32,452 nucleotides of DNA from Methanobacteriota archaeon (GTDB taxonomy: Archaea > Thermoplasmatota > Poseidoniia > Poseidoniales > Poseidoniaceae). The position numbers and the translations under genes are program-made. The stretch's first letter is position 1. Each line of letters starts with the position of its first letter. The stretch lies in contig NZKH01000028.1 of the NCBI GenBank assembly GCA_002692465.1, positions 6,787 to 39,238 on the forward strand, in the 5' to 3' direction. Positions 23,748 to 32,452 of this stretch are shown in pieces. The notes beneath the pieces were generated by a model. It was not told the origin of the DNA. It worked only from the letters and a program-made list of their open reading frames with translations, and did not search any database.

Positions 23748-24610
23748 TCCTCATTACTTACATACCAATCCGGATCTCGTCTTTCAATAAATGCTCCTAA
23801 ACCTTCTTGACCTTCTTTTCCTCCACGCATCACACTTGTTGTTTTTAGAGTATGATCTCTTAACTCCATCATGTTTCCATTCCAATCATCGAATGTTTTG
23901 CACAATAGTTTGGCTTGCTCAATTGCAGAAGGTGCACTTGTAAGAATTTGTGAAATAATTTTATTACAATTTATTTCTAAATCCTTTTCATCTTTAGCAA
24001 TTTCATCAATAAACCCGATTCTTAATGCTTCGTCAGTATTAATTCTTGAACCTAGCATTGCTAATCTTCGGAATTGTGCACTACCTAATCTTTTGTATAC
24101 GTAAGGCCCAATAACTGCGGGTAAAATACCTAATTTAATTTCACTCATGGCGATTTTTGACCCATCCATTGCAATTACATGATCTAAGCAGGCAACTAAA
24201 CCTGCGCCTCCACCTAATGCTACACCTTTGATTAACCCAATTGTAAAACAAGGATTTGACCAGATTCCATAAAATAATTCATCTAATCTTTTAGCATCTT
24301 TTTGATTTTCTTCTAGGGTTGCTTCTCCACTATCTTTCATCCAATTAATATCTGCACCAGCGCAGAAATGTTTTCCATTTCCTTTCAAAATAATTACACG
24401 CGGAAGAGTTTCTCCAGATTCAGAGACTAGTGAATGCGCAGTAGCAGCACAGTTGTTCGCAGCCCATGAAAAAATATTGATTAATTCTTGAATTAATTCA
24501 GGGTTTAACGCATTATAGACCTCTATTCTGTTTAATGAAATTTCTAAAATTTCTTTTTCTAAATTCACTTCCAGTAAGTTACATTTTGGCATTGATTCTT
24601 TTAAATTCAT
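23744..24610 (-). CDS. liuC: 3-methylglutaconyl-CoA hydratase (crotonase superfamily)
   Basis: A crotonase-fold enzyme that hydrates 3-methylglutaconyl-CoA to HMG-CoA. The sequence HFCAGADINWMKDSGE followed by NQKDAKRLDELFY, GGGAGLVACLDHVIAMD and MSEIKLGILPAVIGPYV is typical of LiuC rather than of generic enoyl-CoA hydratases. The two oxyanion-hole segments (CAGAD and GGGAG) and the Glu in SEIKLG are intact. I start at the ATG at 24610 because GGATGTGA, a strong ribosome-binding site, lies four to five bases before it. Starts at 24643 (overlapping liuB) or 24592 are possible. It sits between the MCC beta and alpha genes, the same order as liuB-liuC-liuD in pseudomonads. Confidence 0.92.
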   Translation of the reverse strand: MNLKESMPKCNLLEVNLEKEILEISLNRIEVYNALNPELIQELINIFSWAANNCAATAHSLVSESGETLPRVIILKGNGKHFCAGADINWMKDSGEATLEENQKDAKRLDELFYGIWSNPCFTIGLIKGVALGGGAGLVACLDHVIAMDGSKIAMSEIKLGILPAVIGPYVYKRLGSAQFRRLAMLGSRINTDEALRIGFIDEIAKDEKDLEINCNKIISQILTSAPSAIEQAKLLCKTFDDWNGNMMELRDHTLKTTSVMRGGKEGQEGLGAFIERRDPDWYVSNEE

Positions 24611-24614
24611 TATT

Positions 24615-26225
24615 TCACATCCTAAATATTCCATATTTTTCATTACTTTCTTTACTGTTTAAACTCGAACTAATCGCAAGTCCGAGAATATCTCTAGTCT
24701 TTCTTGGGTCAATGATGCCATCATCCCATAATCTTGCAGTTGAATAATATGGAGAACCCTCAGTTTCATATTTTTCTAAAATAGGTGCTTGAAACTCATT
24801 TAATTCTGTTCCAGAAAGAGGGGACTTGCCCTCTCTTTCAAGTTGATCTGACTTTACTGTACTCAAAACACCTGCAGCTTGCGGTCCGCCCATTACAGAG
24901 ATTCTCGCATTCGGCCACATAAATAAGAATCTTGGATCATAGGCTCTTCCACACATACCATAATTTCCAGCACCATGGCTTCCACCAATGATAATTGTAA
25001 ATTTTGGTACAGGAACACAAGAGACAGCAGTAACTAATTTTGCCCCATCTTTTGCAATACCGCCTGATTCATATGCTTCACCAACCATGAATCCCGTAAT
25101 ATTTTGAAGGAAAATTAGTGGTATTTTCCTCTGCCCACATAATTCTACAAAATGAGCTCCCTTCAATGCAGATTCAGAAAACAATACACCATTATTTGCT
25201 ATAATTCCCACAGGGAATCCATGAATTCTTGCAAAACCACAAATTAATGTTGTACCATATCTTTCTTTGAATTCGTGAAATTTAGAACCATCAACAATTC
25301 TTGCAATTATTTCATGAACATCATAGGGGATTCGATTATCATCAGGAATTACTCCTAAAATTGAATCAATATCATAAGCAGGCTCTTCTGTAATTTTTGT
25401 ATCTAATTCCAATCTTTTTGGAGGGGGCAAATTTTCTACAATATCTCTAACAATTTCTAGAGCCTCTTCTTCATTTTCAGCAAAATGATCAGCCACTCCA
25501 GATTTTTCTGTATGTACTGCTGCTCCACCAAGTGCTTCTGCGGTTACTATTTCCCCAGTTGCGGCTTTTACAAGTGGAGGTCCTGCTAAAAAGATAGTTC
25601 CATTTCCCTTTACAATTACACTTTCATCAGACATTGCAGGAACATAAGCACCTCCCGCAGTACAAGAACCAAGTACAGCAGCAATTTGTGGGATGTCTTT
25701 CCCACTCATTCTTGCTTGATTAAAGAAGATCCTCCCAAAGTGTTCTTTGTCAGGAAATACATCATCCTGCATAGGTAAAAAAGCACCACCAGAATCAACT
25801 AAGTAAATGCACGGAAGATTATTTTGCTCAGCAATAGTTTGAGCACGAATGTGCTTTTTAACAGTCATTGGGTAATATGAGCCCCCTTTGATGGTAGCAT
25901 CATTTGCTACAAACATACAATGTCTACCATGAACCATTCCAATACCTGTAATTATGCCTGCACTGTGTGCTTTTTTGTCATATAAGTCGTATGCTGCTAA
26001 AGTAGATAATTCAAGAAATGCAGTTCCAGGATCTATTATTTTATCTATTCTTTCTCGAGGTAAAAGCTTGTTTCTACTTCTATGCCTTTCTTCATATTTT
26101 CCTCCTCCACCAATTCTTGATTTAGCCATTTTTTCTTCTAAATCTTCAACTAATTTCAAGTTAAAATCATGATATTTTGTATAGGCAGAATCGCCGACAT
26201 TTATTCCGGACCCTAGGCGTTGCAT
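24615..26225 (-). CDS. liuB: Methylcrotonyl-CoA carboxylase beta (carboxyltransferase) subunit
   Basis: A 536-residue carboxyltransferase. The N-terminal half has [19 protein letters not shown], a hallmark of acyl-CoA carboxylase beta subunits, and [31 protein letters not shown] and [18 protein letters not shown] favour MCC over PCC. The C-terminal half has [20 protein letters not shown] and [19 protein letters not shown] with the oxyanion-stabilising loops. It transfers CO2 from carboxybiotin to 3-methylcrotonyl-CoA. It is the first gene of the operon and starts at 26225; a 67-bp gap with AT-rich sequence separates it from the DUF63 gene upstream on the same strand. Isovaleryl-CoA dehydrogenase (liuA) and HMG-CoA lyase are not in the window, so the pathway must be completed elsewhere. 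Confidence 0.95.
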   Translation of the reverse strand: MQRLGSGINVGDSAYTKYHDFNLKLVEDLEEKMAKSRIGGGGKYEERHRSRNKLLPRERIDKIIDPGTAFLELSTLAAYDLYDKKAHSAGIITGIGMVHGRHCMFVANDATIKGGSYYPMTVKKHIRAQTIAEQNNLPCIYLVDSGGAFLPMQDDVFPDKEHFGRIFFNQARMSGKDIPQIAAVLGSCTAGGAYVPAMSDESVIVKGNGTIFLAGPPLVKAATGEIVTAEALGGAAVHTEKSGVADHFAENEEEALEIVRDIVENLPPPKRLELDTKITEEPAYDIDSILGVIPDDNRIPYDVHEIIARIVDGSKFHEFKERYGTTLICGFARIHGFPVGIIANNGVLFSESALKGAHFVELCGQRKIPLIFLQNITGFMVGEAYESGGIAKDGAKLVTAVSCVPVPKFTIIIGGSHGAGNYGMCGRAYDPRFLFMWPNARISVMGGPQAAGVLSTVKSDQLEREGKSPLSGTELNEFQAPILEKYETEGSPYYSTARLWDDGIIDPRKTRDILGLAISSSLNSKESNEKYGIFRM

Positions 26226-26292
26226 GTTTCCCCAGTCGGTCAGACACAGTACAGACTTTCAAATCAACGCCAATAAAAGCCAAATTAGGGCT

Positions 26293-27594
26293 TTAAACAC
26301 CTAGAACATTTCTTCCGAGGTTACGAAGTCCTGGAGCCATACCAACAGCTAGTAGTGCTAATACGATTAACAATCTCAAATGTTTTTGTTGTGATTCAAT
26401 TCTAGTTTTCGAAAATACAAAAATCAACAAACAAGTTAGGATTATTTTTACAATTAAAAATAACCAAGCACCTTCACCCTCAATTATTTCTGAACCGAAT
26501 TCCATAATCTTTGTTCCAAGAACATGTTTTTCTTTGTATGGCCCAAAATCCACACCAATCCATGTTGCTAAACCGTCACATAATTGGCCGAATGTAAAAG
26601 CTAAAGTGAGTGGTGAAGCAATCATAGCCTTGCTCATTAAAGATTCAATTTCATCTTTTTCAGGGCTTTTGTGTTTTTCCCATTCTGCAGCGGTCCATTC
26701 TGAAGTAAGAACCCCTGGTTCTATTCCTCTATTTTCTAATTCAATTTGAGCAGCAATTCCATATTTGTATAATCCAACTAAAATTACTATTGGAACACCT
26801 ATGGAAACAATTACCGGCCAAAATTCTTGAGAGCTATAACTTGCCCATGGCTCTATAAAAAATTGTAACCAGAATCCAAAAGTAAGCATACAAAATGCAC
26901 TTCCTGTTGAAAAAAGCATTCTTTCTAAGGGTGTCCATTCTAAACTTGGAATTGCAGGAAATAACCAAACTACACTCATTGAAAGCAGTACAGTAATTGG
27001 TATTGAAAACCAAGATAAATTGCCATGCTGCTCAAGTGAAGGTTCAAAGATTATCAAATAAAATAATAAAAACATAAATGCTGTAGAGAATCTAATCCTG
27101 TTTAACATTTGATTAAAGATTTCATTATTATTTGAATCTTGTAAATTTTTTGTAACAAGATAACCTATTGTTCCAGCCGCTATTAACCAAATTGCCAAAT
27201 GAAAATGAATTATCGGGGAAATGAATAACTTATCAGTTCCATCAATAAAAAATTCAGAATCTTCCAAGACTCTAATTGCTGCGGCTAGAATTACCCATGG
27301 AATAAGTGCTACGATGGTATCGTGGCGACAAGGTAAATTATTAATTCTAAAAACACCCGAAATTGCAATTACAAATGAAAATAGTAATACTGCAAATAAA
27401 ATTGTATTTTGCGTATTATAGGGTGAATCTCCTAATGTTGCATCACCTACAATTGGTGCCCAAATATTTGGATTTACAAAATCATCCCAAATTATTTCAG
27501 GAAATAATAAACTACCTAATCCTAAAACAATTATTGATAAGAATATGAAGAATATTGCACTTAATTCAAAATTGTTAAATTTTGAAAATTTCAT
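26293..27594 (-). CDS. DUF63 family archaeal membrane protein
   Basis: A 433-residue protein with about ten membrane helices. DUF63 hallmarks are visible: WAPIVGDATL and YNTQNTILFA near residues 45-70, CRHDTIVALIPWVILAAAIR followed by VLEDSEFF (about 88-117), LFISPIIHFHLAIW, and near the end DGLATWIGVDFGPYKEKHV. The family is confined to archaea and its function is unknown. It is longer than the usual members (about 250-300 residues): an insert around residues 190-300 adds helices and a hydrophilic stretch (TSEWTAAEWEKHKSPEKDE). It follows the FKBP gene by 30 bp and is the last gene of the four-gene minus-strand operon. Confidence 0.82.
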   Translation of the reverse strand: MKFSKFNNFELSAIFFIFLSIIVLGLGSLLFPEIIWDDFVNPNIWAPIVGDATLGDSPYNTQNTILFAVLLFSFVIAISGVFRINNLPCRHDTIVALIPWVILAAAIRVLEDSEFFIDGTDKLFISPIIHFHLAIWLIAAGTIGYLVTKNLQDSNNNEIFNQMLNRIRFSTAFMFLLFYLIIFEPSLEQHGNLSWFSIPITVLLSMSVVWLFPAIPSLEWTPLERMLFSTGSAFCMLTFGFWLQFFIEPWASYSSQEFWPVIVSIGVPIVILVGLYKYGIAAQIELENRGIEPGVLTSEWTAAEWEKHKSPEKDEIESLMSKAMIASPLTLAFTFGQLCDGLATWIGVDFGPYKEKHVLGTKIMEFGSEIIEGEGAWLFLIVKIILTCLLIFVFSKTRIESQQKHLRLLIVLALLAVGMAPGLRNLGRNVLGV

Positions 27595-27624
27595 GAGATC
27601 AGACTCTTAAAATAATTACAACAC

Positions 27625-28320
27625 TCATTCTTCTTCAGAAATTGAACGTGGTTCATGAACCTCAGTAAATGTTACTTTTTCAACACCAGCACCATCTCTA
27701 AGAGAGCCTACTAGTCTGAATTTTAACATTGAAGCATTCGGGTCATAAAGCATTTCTTGTGGTAATTCAATTGTGATGTCATTACCTTTGAAGTTAATTG
27801 AAAAATTCTTGTGACCTGTTTGACTTTCTAAAATTGCATTAACTTTTTCTTTTTTGCCTTTAATCACTTCAACAATTTTATAATTATATTTTAATGTTTG
27901 ACCAGCTAATGGGTGATTGTAATCAACTCTTGCTCTTCCAGCAGCAACATATTTTAGAATCCCAGTTCTTCCATTTATTTCTACACTAGAACCTATTTGC
28001 AGTGATTCAGGATCTCTGACAAATCTCATCATTTTTTCCATGCCGTAAGTTTCTACATCCTCGCTTTTTCTTTCACCATATGCTTTTTCTGGAGGTATTT
28101 CTAACTCGATATCTTTGTTTGCTTTTGCTTCTAAAAGGCTTTCTTCAAACCCTTCAATTAATTGTCCTGAACCAACAACAATTGTCATTGGAGAATATTC
28201 TTGGCCTTCTTTATGAATCTCATTTTCTTTAGCCGTTTCTTCTCGAGTAGTTTCGATTAATGCATCATTTTCAGCATTAAATAAGTCATAGTCAATTTTC
28301 ACTATAGTTCCTTCTTCCAT
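27625..28320 (-). CDS. FKBP-type peptidyl-prolyl cis-trans isomerase (SlyD-like)
   Basis: A proline isomerase/chaperone of the archaeal long FKBP type, 231 residues from the ATG at 28320 (MEEGTIVKIDYDLF). The FKBP core is MTIVVGSGQLIEGFEESLL and IPPEKAYGER, followed by an insert-in-flap-like segment (VSSVEI-type strands around NGRTGILKYVAAGRARVDYNHP, read in parts) and the HPLAGQTLKYNYKIVEV end of the core. The last ~80 residues are an extra domain of unknown role. A reading from 28374 would add 18 residues and overlap the CcmF stop; the FKBP core aligns better with 28320. It follows CcmF on the same strand, so it may help fold proteins connected with cytochrome assembly, or be simply cotranscribed. 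Confidence 0.9.
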   Translation of the reverse strand: MEEGTIVKIDYDLFNAENDALIETTREETAKENEIHKEGQEYSPMTIVVGSGQLIEGFEESLLEAKANKDIELEIPPEKAYGERKSEDVETYGMEKMMRFVRDPESLQIGSSVEINGRTGILKYVAAGRARVDYNHPLAGQTLKYNYKIVEVIKGKKEKVNAILESQTGHKNFSINFKGNDITIELPQEMLYDPNASMLKFRLVGSLRDGAGVEKVTFTEVHEPRSISEEE

Positions 28321-28363
28321 GTAATACACCGCTTGGTTGACAGCCCGCCGACTTAATTCCCCT

Positions 28364-30916
28364 TTATGAGTCAAACGGGTCTCTTCCGTTGTTAGATGTA
28401 ATCAAAAGTGGGATGGAACCCAATAATGTGAGTGCCCACCCAAACCATACAAAATGACTCCCAGGCAACTCATAAATCGTCACTCTAATCTGTTCTAAAT
28501 TATTTAATTCCCCTTTTTGCATATTCTCCATTGCTTGAGATTGAGTCAGATCAAAAATAACAACAATGTCTCCATGGAATTTTATAGCACGATCAACTTC
28601 ACTTCTTGGGAATGTTTCGAATGGCATATCAAACCTGAGAACACCGGGTTCAATTTGTGTTGATTTTTCCCCATCACTAATGCTGATAATTGTACCAATG
28701 TAGCCATCACCAACATCAAACCTCTTATTGAATTCTTCATTTGTTTTATTAAGAATTACAACATCTTCAAAAGTGTATTCATAAGATCCATATGATGTGG
28801 GTTGATCTTTAATTAATGTAACTTGATGACTTAAATCTCCCCTATCAATAGAGGTGGTTGCAAAAAGGTGACCAATAATTAGTATCACTATACCTAAATG
28901 AATTATGTGTGCACAAATCATTTTTATTGAATTTGATTTAGATGATTTTTTAGGTAAATTTTTGATGCCAGAATAGATTAATGAAATTAAAGCAGGTAAT
29001 GCCATTAACCCCATCGGCATTAGTAACCAAACTATGTGGCCTCTGATTATTGGCCCTCCTAAATCATTTCCAGCGTCACTTGGTAACTTATCTCCCAGTA
29101 ACCATGCAAAAATTATTGAAATAATTGAAATACAGATTAATAGTGCAATTAATGTTTTATTTTCCATTTTCTTTTGTAAACTATAAGCTGTCAAACTTAC
29201 TAAAATCAGTAATAAAATTGGTGCCCCAAATAATTCATGGGCTTCAAACCTTGGTCCATCAATACTGCTAAGCAGAATTATCCAAGTTAATAGTAAATAG
29301 ATGGATGAAATAATAATTGGACTCCACAAAATAATTGAAGATAATTTTAATGTTTTTTCTTCTTCATTCGGACTCATTAACACCCAAGGAATTGATAGTA
29401 ATAAAATTCCAATTCCTGCCTCATATATTTCGATTATATTTGACCAAGAGCTGAAAAGTAGTATTATTATTGAACTCATAATCCAAGGCCACCCATCTTC
29501 CATCTTTTTGTTACATGTTGCAAATAGTGCACTGGCCATCAATATACTTCCAAGTATTACATCTCCCATCCAAATAATCAAAATCGTCATACCTAAAATC
29601 ATTAAAAGCCTTAAAGGATTATCTTCCTTCGTATAATTCTCGAATTTTAAAAATTTAGAATAAAACTCTTTTTGTTTTAGTATCGGGGTGATGATTGGTA
29701 TTATTCCACAAATTAATAGTGGAATAAAGATTGGTATATTTTCCCAAATATCAGCATTAAATAATCCAAGAAAAACTAACATCGGACCTATTAAAATGGT
29801 TAGGAAAATACTCAAAAAGAAATTTTCTCCGGTTCTATTTTCAGCAGTATATAACTCGGTAAGCTTTTGATTTAACAGGGAACCAGTAAATATTCCAAAT
29901 AATGCCGTCAAAATAAAGAGATAAGTCATTATTTCAATGCCCGCAATGTCATCAGATTTTAGAATTAAAATCCGTTCCCACAAATTAGTATTTGCAAGAG
30001 AGTCCGAATTAACAACAAATGAATGGACACTTCCAGCCCAAACCCCTCCTGCACGGGTTACTAGTGTTGCTAGTAAAGAAAACCAAATAGGACTAATTCC
30101 AGCAAGAATTACCCATTCTTTAGATAATTTATTTTTACGTAATCTGAGGTGTAAAAGTATCATTATTGATATCCACGGTAGTATTGAAGCAGTTTCAACA
30201 GGATCCCAAGCCCAATAACCACCCCAATCTAACACAGTATAGGCCCAAAAACCACCCAATCCAATGCCTAATGCGCCTAGTGCAAATGATATTGTGGCCG
30301 GAAAACGAATTTCTTCTAAGAATTCATTATTGGTCCATGTTTCATAATTAAGAACCATTTTTGGAATTGTTAAACATCCTACCCAAACACAAGTAGAATA
30401 AAATGCAAAAATCAAAGGTGGATGAATCACCATTAAATTTGTCTGTAATAGTGGATTTAATCCAGATGAAATAATTAATGAATTTTCTGGCTTTAGTTTA
30501 AATGGATCTAATGAAATTGCAATCAATAGTAAACAGAGTGTAAAGCAATCTAAAATTTTAGTACTCGTTTTCCAAGAGTATTTTTTTTGTGGGAATAGTA
30601 CATTGTAAAGTGAAATAATTGAACAACAAGCAGCCCATAATAGTAAAGGCCCTTCTCTTGCAGCCCAAACAGCGCTAATTCTGAATCTAATTGGTAAACT
30701 TTCAGAACCATGCCTGGCTACATATTCATAGTTTTCATTATTCGTGATAAATAAATAACAAAGAGATAAAAATGGAATAATTGGCATAATACTACCTGAA
30801 AATTTAATTATTTTCTTAATCAAAGCATTGTTAAAATATTTTTCAATATTGATTATTTTAAGAGAAATGCAAAAAACAGCTAAAGGTAAAATAAAGTTAA
30901 ACATTAACTTCACCAT
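28364..30916 (-). CDS. ccmF: Cytochrome c-type biogenesis protein CcmF (haem lyase core)
   Basis: An 850-residue protein with about 15 or more membrane helices. CcmF signatures: YVARHGSESLPIRFRISAVW (65-84), WAAREGPLLLWA (84-95), NPLLQTNLMVIHPPLIFAFY with its haem-ligand His (154-173), and the tryptophan-rich haem-binding WWD motif WGGYWAWDPVETASILPW (231-248). A large loop around residues 715-820 precedes the last helix and would be outside the cell. The protein attaches haem to the CxxCH of apocytochrome c. It is longer than typical bacterial CcmF (about 640-670). CcmE, CcmH and ABC exporter genes are not nearby. The start overlaps the reductase stop by 7 bp and is the third gene region of an operon with FKBP and DUF63. 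Confidence 0.93.
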   Translation of the reverse strand: MVKLMFNFILPLAVFCISLKIINIEKYFNNALIKKIIKFSGSIMPIIPFLSLCYLFITNNENYEYVARHGSESLPIRFRISAVWAAREGPLLLWAACCSIISLYNVLFPQKKYSWKTSTKILDCFTLCLLLIAISLDPFKLKPENSLIISSGLNPLLQTNLMVIHPPLIFAFYSTCVWVGCLTIPKMVLNYETWTNNEFLEEIRFPATISFALGALGIGLGGFWAYTVLDWGGYWAWDPVETASILPWISIMILLHLRLRKNKLSKEWVILAGISPIWFSLLATLVTRAGGVWAGSVHSFVVNSDSLANTNLWERILILKSDDIAGIEIMTYLFILTALFGIFTGSLLNQKLTELYTAENRTGENFFLSIFLTILIGPMLVFLGLFNADIWENIPIFIPLLICGIIPIITPILKQKEFYSKFLKFENYTKEDNPLRLLMILGMTILIIWMGDVILGSILMASALFATCNKKMEDGWPWIMSSIIILLFSSWSNIIEIYEAGIGILLLSIPWVLMSPNEEEKTLKLSSIILWSPIIISSIYLLLTWIILLSSIDGPRFEAHELFGAPILLLILVSLTAYSLQKKMENKTLIALLICISIISIIFAWLLGDKLPSDAGNDLGGPIIRGHIVWLLMPMGLMALPALISLIYSGIKNLPKKSSKSNSIKMICAHIIHLGIVILIIGHLFATTSIDRGDLSHQVTLIKDQPTSYGSYEYTFEDVVILNKTNEEFNKRFDVGDGYIGTIISISDGEKSTQIEPGVLRFDMPFETFPRSEVDRAIKFHGDIVVIFDLTQSQAMENMQKGELNNLEQIRVTIYELPGSHFVWFGWALTLLGSIPLLITSNNGRDPFDS

Positions 30917-32145
30917 CCATAAAATTTAGCCCTGCTATAACCAAATGAGAGTAACACTGAAATCACTCTTTTCTTAAATATTAATTTTGGACTTTTAATC
31001 ATTATTTTTAATCCCACACCAATTTTGGTAAATATTGACATCCCATTCATTTCATCTGGCATGCAAGCAGCCATTATTGCTAACTCATCATCTGTCAAAT
31101 CATATAATGCTTTTTTGCCCTTCAGGATTTTATGATAGGGAGGGAATTCCTTTTTCCATAACGTTTCATATTTACTTAAATCATTTTTTGAAAAACTATT
31201 TTTTTGTAATGCTTCTTTACATACTTCTGCAGCAAACTTTCCAGATTTCATTGCGAGGTGAGACCCACCTTCAAATAAGGGTGATGTAAATCCTGCTGCA
31301 TCTCCAATCATAATTAATCCATCATCAATTGTATTATTCCTCGGGCCACTAATTGGAATAGTTCCTCCAAACGGTTTAATCTTCATTCCTGATTTTTTCC
31401 AAACAGGATCAATTTTCTTTTTCTCACTAAGATATGTATCTTCAATAAAAGAATCTAAAGATTTTATTTTTTCACTTTTTTTTGTGGTAACTAGTCCGAC
31501 ATTAGCTCTCCTATTTTTTTTGGGAATCATCCAAACATAACCTTCAGGTGCATATTTAGGCCAGATATAAAAATCAAGATATTTGTCATTTTCCACCTCA
31601 ATCATTTCATATTGATATCCAGATATAACTTCAATTTTATTGGAATTATTCAAAATTCTTGAAGTTATTCCTGCAACTCCACTTGCATCAATAATAATTT
31701 TTGTAGTGACGGGAAACAAGTCTCCTTTTCCCGTAATTTCCCAATTAGAAAATTGATTTTTCAATTGAAAATTTTTATTTAAGCCTTTAACCTTATGTGA
31801 CGGTTTAAAAGTCGCCCCTTCTTTAACGGCTTCATCGATAAGCCATTGTTCAAAAAGGTGTTTTTCTAAAACATAACCCGATTCCGTTAATTTTTTTTCC
31901 ACATTATTTGGAAAAAGGACTCTGATCCCTTTAACATGTAGAGAGATTACTTCTTCTGGCAACTCTATTTCTAAATTTTGTACTGCAATCTCTGATAGAC
32001 ATTCCCCACAATGTACGGGCACACCGATTTCTTTGTGTTCTTCGAGTATTAGTGTACGTAGCCCAAGTCTTGCACAATGAAGCGCTGCAGTACCTCCTCC
32101 TGGTCCAGCACCAATCACGACGACATCCCAGTCAGCATCTCCCAT
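30910..32145 (-). CDS. Geranylgeranyl reductase family FAD-dependent oxidoreductase
   Basis: A 411-residue flavoprotein. The FAD-binding GxGxxG is at residues 12-17 (VVIGAGPGGGTAALHCARLG). PVHCGECLSEIA (43-54) is the family's conserved cysteine-containing segment, YVWMIPKKNRRANVGL is the YxWxFPK-type motif, and MIGDAAGFTSPLFEGG is the second FAD-contact motif. Archaeal homologues saturate the isoprenoid chains of archaeal lipids (digeranylgeranylglycerophospholipid reductase) or the tail of menaquinone. Length fits the family. It is the first gene of a minus-strand operon with CcmF, FKBP and DUF63. Linkage to cytochrome c biogenesis leans slightly toward quinone reduction, but lipid reduction is equally possible. 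Confidence 0.88.
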   Translation of the reverse strand: MGDADWDVVVIGAGPGGGTAALHCARLGLRTLILEEHKEIGVPVHCGECLSEIAVQNLEIELPEEVISLHVKGIRVLFPNNVEKKLTESGYVLEKHLFEQWLIDEAVKEGATFKPSHKVKGLNKNFQLKNQFSNWEITGKGDLFPVTTKIIIDASGVAGITSRILNNSNKIEVISGYQYEMIEVENDKYLDFYIWPKYAPEGYVWMIPKKNRRANVGLVTTKKSEKIKSLDSFIEDTYLSEKKKIDPVWKKSGMKIKPFGGTIPISGPRNNTIDDGLIMIGDAAGFTSPLFEGGSHLAMKSGKFAAEVCKEALQKNSFSKNDLSKYETLWKKEFPPYHKILKGKKALYDLTDDELAIMAACMPDEMNGMSIFTKIGVGLKIMIKSPKLIFKKRVISVLLSFGYSRAKFYGW

Positions 32146-32149
32146 TGAG

Positions 32150-32191
32150 TTAACAAATCATCACCGGTCTTATCAATTCAGTGTTTGTTAA
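32150..32191. promoter_or_regulatory. Inverted repeat between divergent reductase and SDR genes
   Basis: TTAACAAA (32150-32157) and TTTGTTAA (32184-32191) are perfect complements, 34 bp or just over three helix turns apart, just upstream of the reductase ATG. It could be a paired operator. In an AT-rich gap of 94 bp chance is a real alternative. Confidence 0.25.
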
Positions 32192-32239
32192 TGCATGGGT
32201 TCAAGAAAGGGTAGTATACGTGCGTACTGAGGGCAACAC

Positions 32240-32452
32240 ATGAATTCAGCACAACCAATTGCCATTGTTACTGGCGGAGGAAGAGGAATTGGGAGGGGAG
32301 TGTCGCTGAGATTGGCTTCAGAGGGATATAGGATTTTGTTGACATATAATTCCGATAGCTCATCCGCAGAACAAACAGTTGATGAAATTAGAACAAATGG
32401 TTCCGATGCGGTTGCTTTGAAAATAGATTGTAGTTCACCATCCGAAATTTTG
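32240..32452 (+). CDS. Short-chain dehydrogenase/reductase (SDR), 3' end cut by the window
   Basis: The first 71 codons of an SDR. After MNSAQ the classic Rossmann opening appears: AIVTGGGRGIGRGVSLRLAS with the TGxxxGxG dinucleotide-binding motif, then a helix and a second strand (YRILLTYNSD). NSD at the end of the second strand, and the nearby Arg, suggest NADP(H), as in FabG-type 3-oxoacyl reductases. The catalytic Ser-Tyr-Lys is beyond the edge, so no substrate can be given. A TATA-like AGTATACG (32213-32220) is 20-27 nt upstream of the ATG, implying a nearly leaderless mRNA. Confidence 0.85.
   Translation, partial: MNSAQPIAIVTGGGRGIGRGVSLRLASEGYRILLTYNSDSSSAEQTVDEIRTNGSDAVALKIDCSSPSEIL

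Noticed and set aside
1-32452. CRISPR arrays, toxin-antitoxin pairs, defence islands and biosynthetic clusters.
   Set aside because: No regularly spaced repeats and no recognisable genes of these types were found on either strand.

Overview
This looks like a chromosomal segment of an AT-rich planktonic euryarchaeon, most likely a Thermoplasmatota relative of the marine groups II/III (Ca. Poseidoniales or MGIII). The archaeal markers are Sec61-beta, ribosomal protein S8e, SRP19, a family B DNA polymerase, an MCT-1-like PUA protein, a geranylgeranyl reductase, a DUF63 membrane protein and a PGF-CTERM surface protein. TATA-like boxes lie about 25 nt upstream of several start codons, so some mRNAs are probably leaderless. 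The lineage call is inference from gene content. I saw no rRNA, tRNA, CRISPR array, transposase or provirus. Genes are dense and most gaps are under 140 bp.

Layout. Positions 1-3430 (minus strand) hold an Lrp/AsnC regulator with a palindrome at its promoter, then a NOL1/NOP2/Sun RNA methyltransferase that overlaps a membrane-anchored thioredoxin-like protein by 4 bp. Positions 3521-7070 hold a polytopic membrane protein that looks like a CcmF relative without its haem-binding motif, a small unknown protein, Sec61-beta, an unknown 280-residue protein, an H1-like Lys/Ala repeat protein and a 59-residue Cys3His protein. Positions 7072-9432 hold a Xer recombinase preceded by four consecutive hairpins, and a RimK-type ligase carrying a C-terminal RCK_C-like domain. 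Positions 9541-14503 hold an envelope block: a SAP-domain protein anchored by one membrane helix, a small unknown, and two divergent secreted proteins. One of these has calcium-binding repeats and a PGF-CTERM tail and is followed by a clear terminator.

Positions 14502-17045 are mainly translation and secretion genes (PUA protein, S8e, SRP19) plus a branched-chain aminotransferase. Positions 17183-21698 hold PolB, a fatty acid hydroxylase/sterol desaturase family protein and a lipoprotein of the DNase I-like fold. Positions 21700-26225 (minus) are a leucine-degradation operon in the order liuB-liuC-liuD, with the biotin carrier domain as its own gene. This should convert 3-methylcrotonyl-CoA to HMG-CoA. 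Positions 26293-32145 (minus) form a second operon: geranylgeranyl reductase, CcmF, FKBP-type isomerase and DUF63 protein. A truncated SDR gene runs off the right edge.

No single new multi-gene system is proven here. The best leads are the structured leader of the Xer gene, the RimK-RCK_C fusion, the CcmF-like protein lacking WWD, the SAP-transmembrane protein and the H1-like chromatin candidate.
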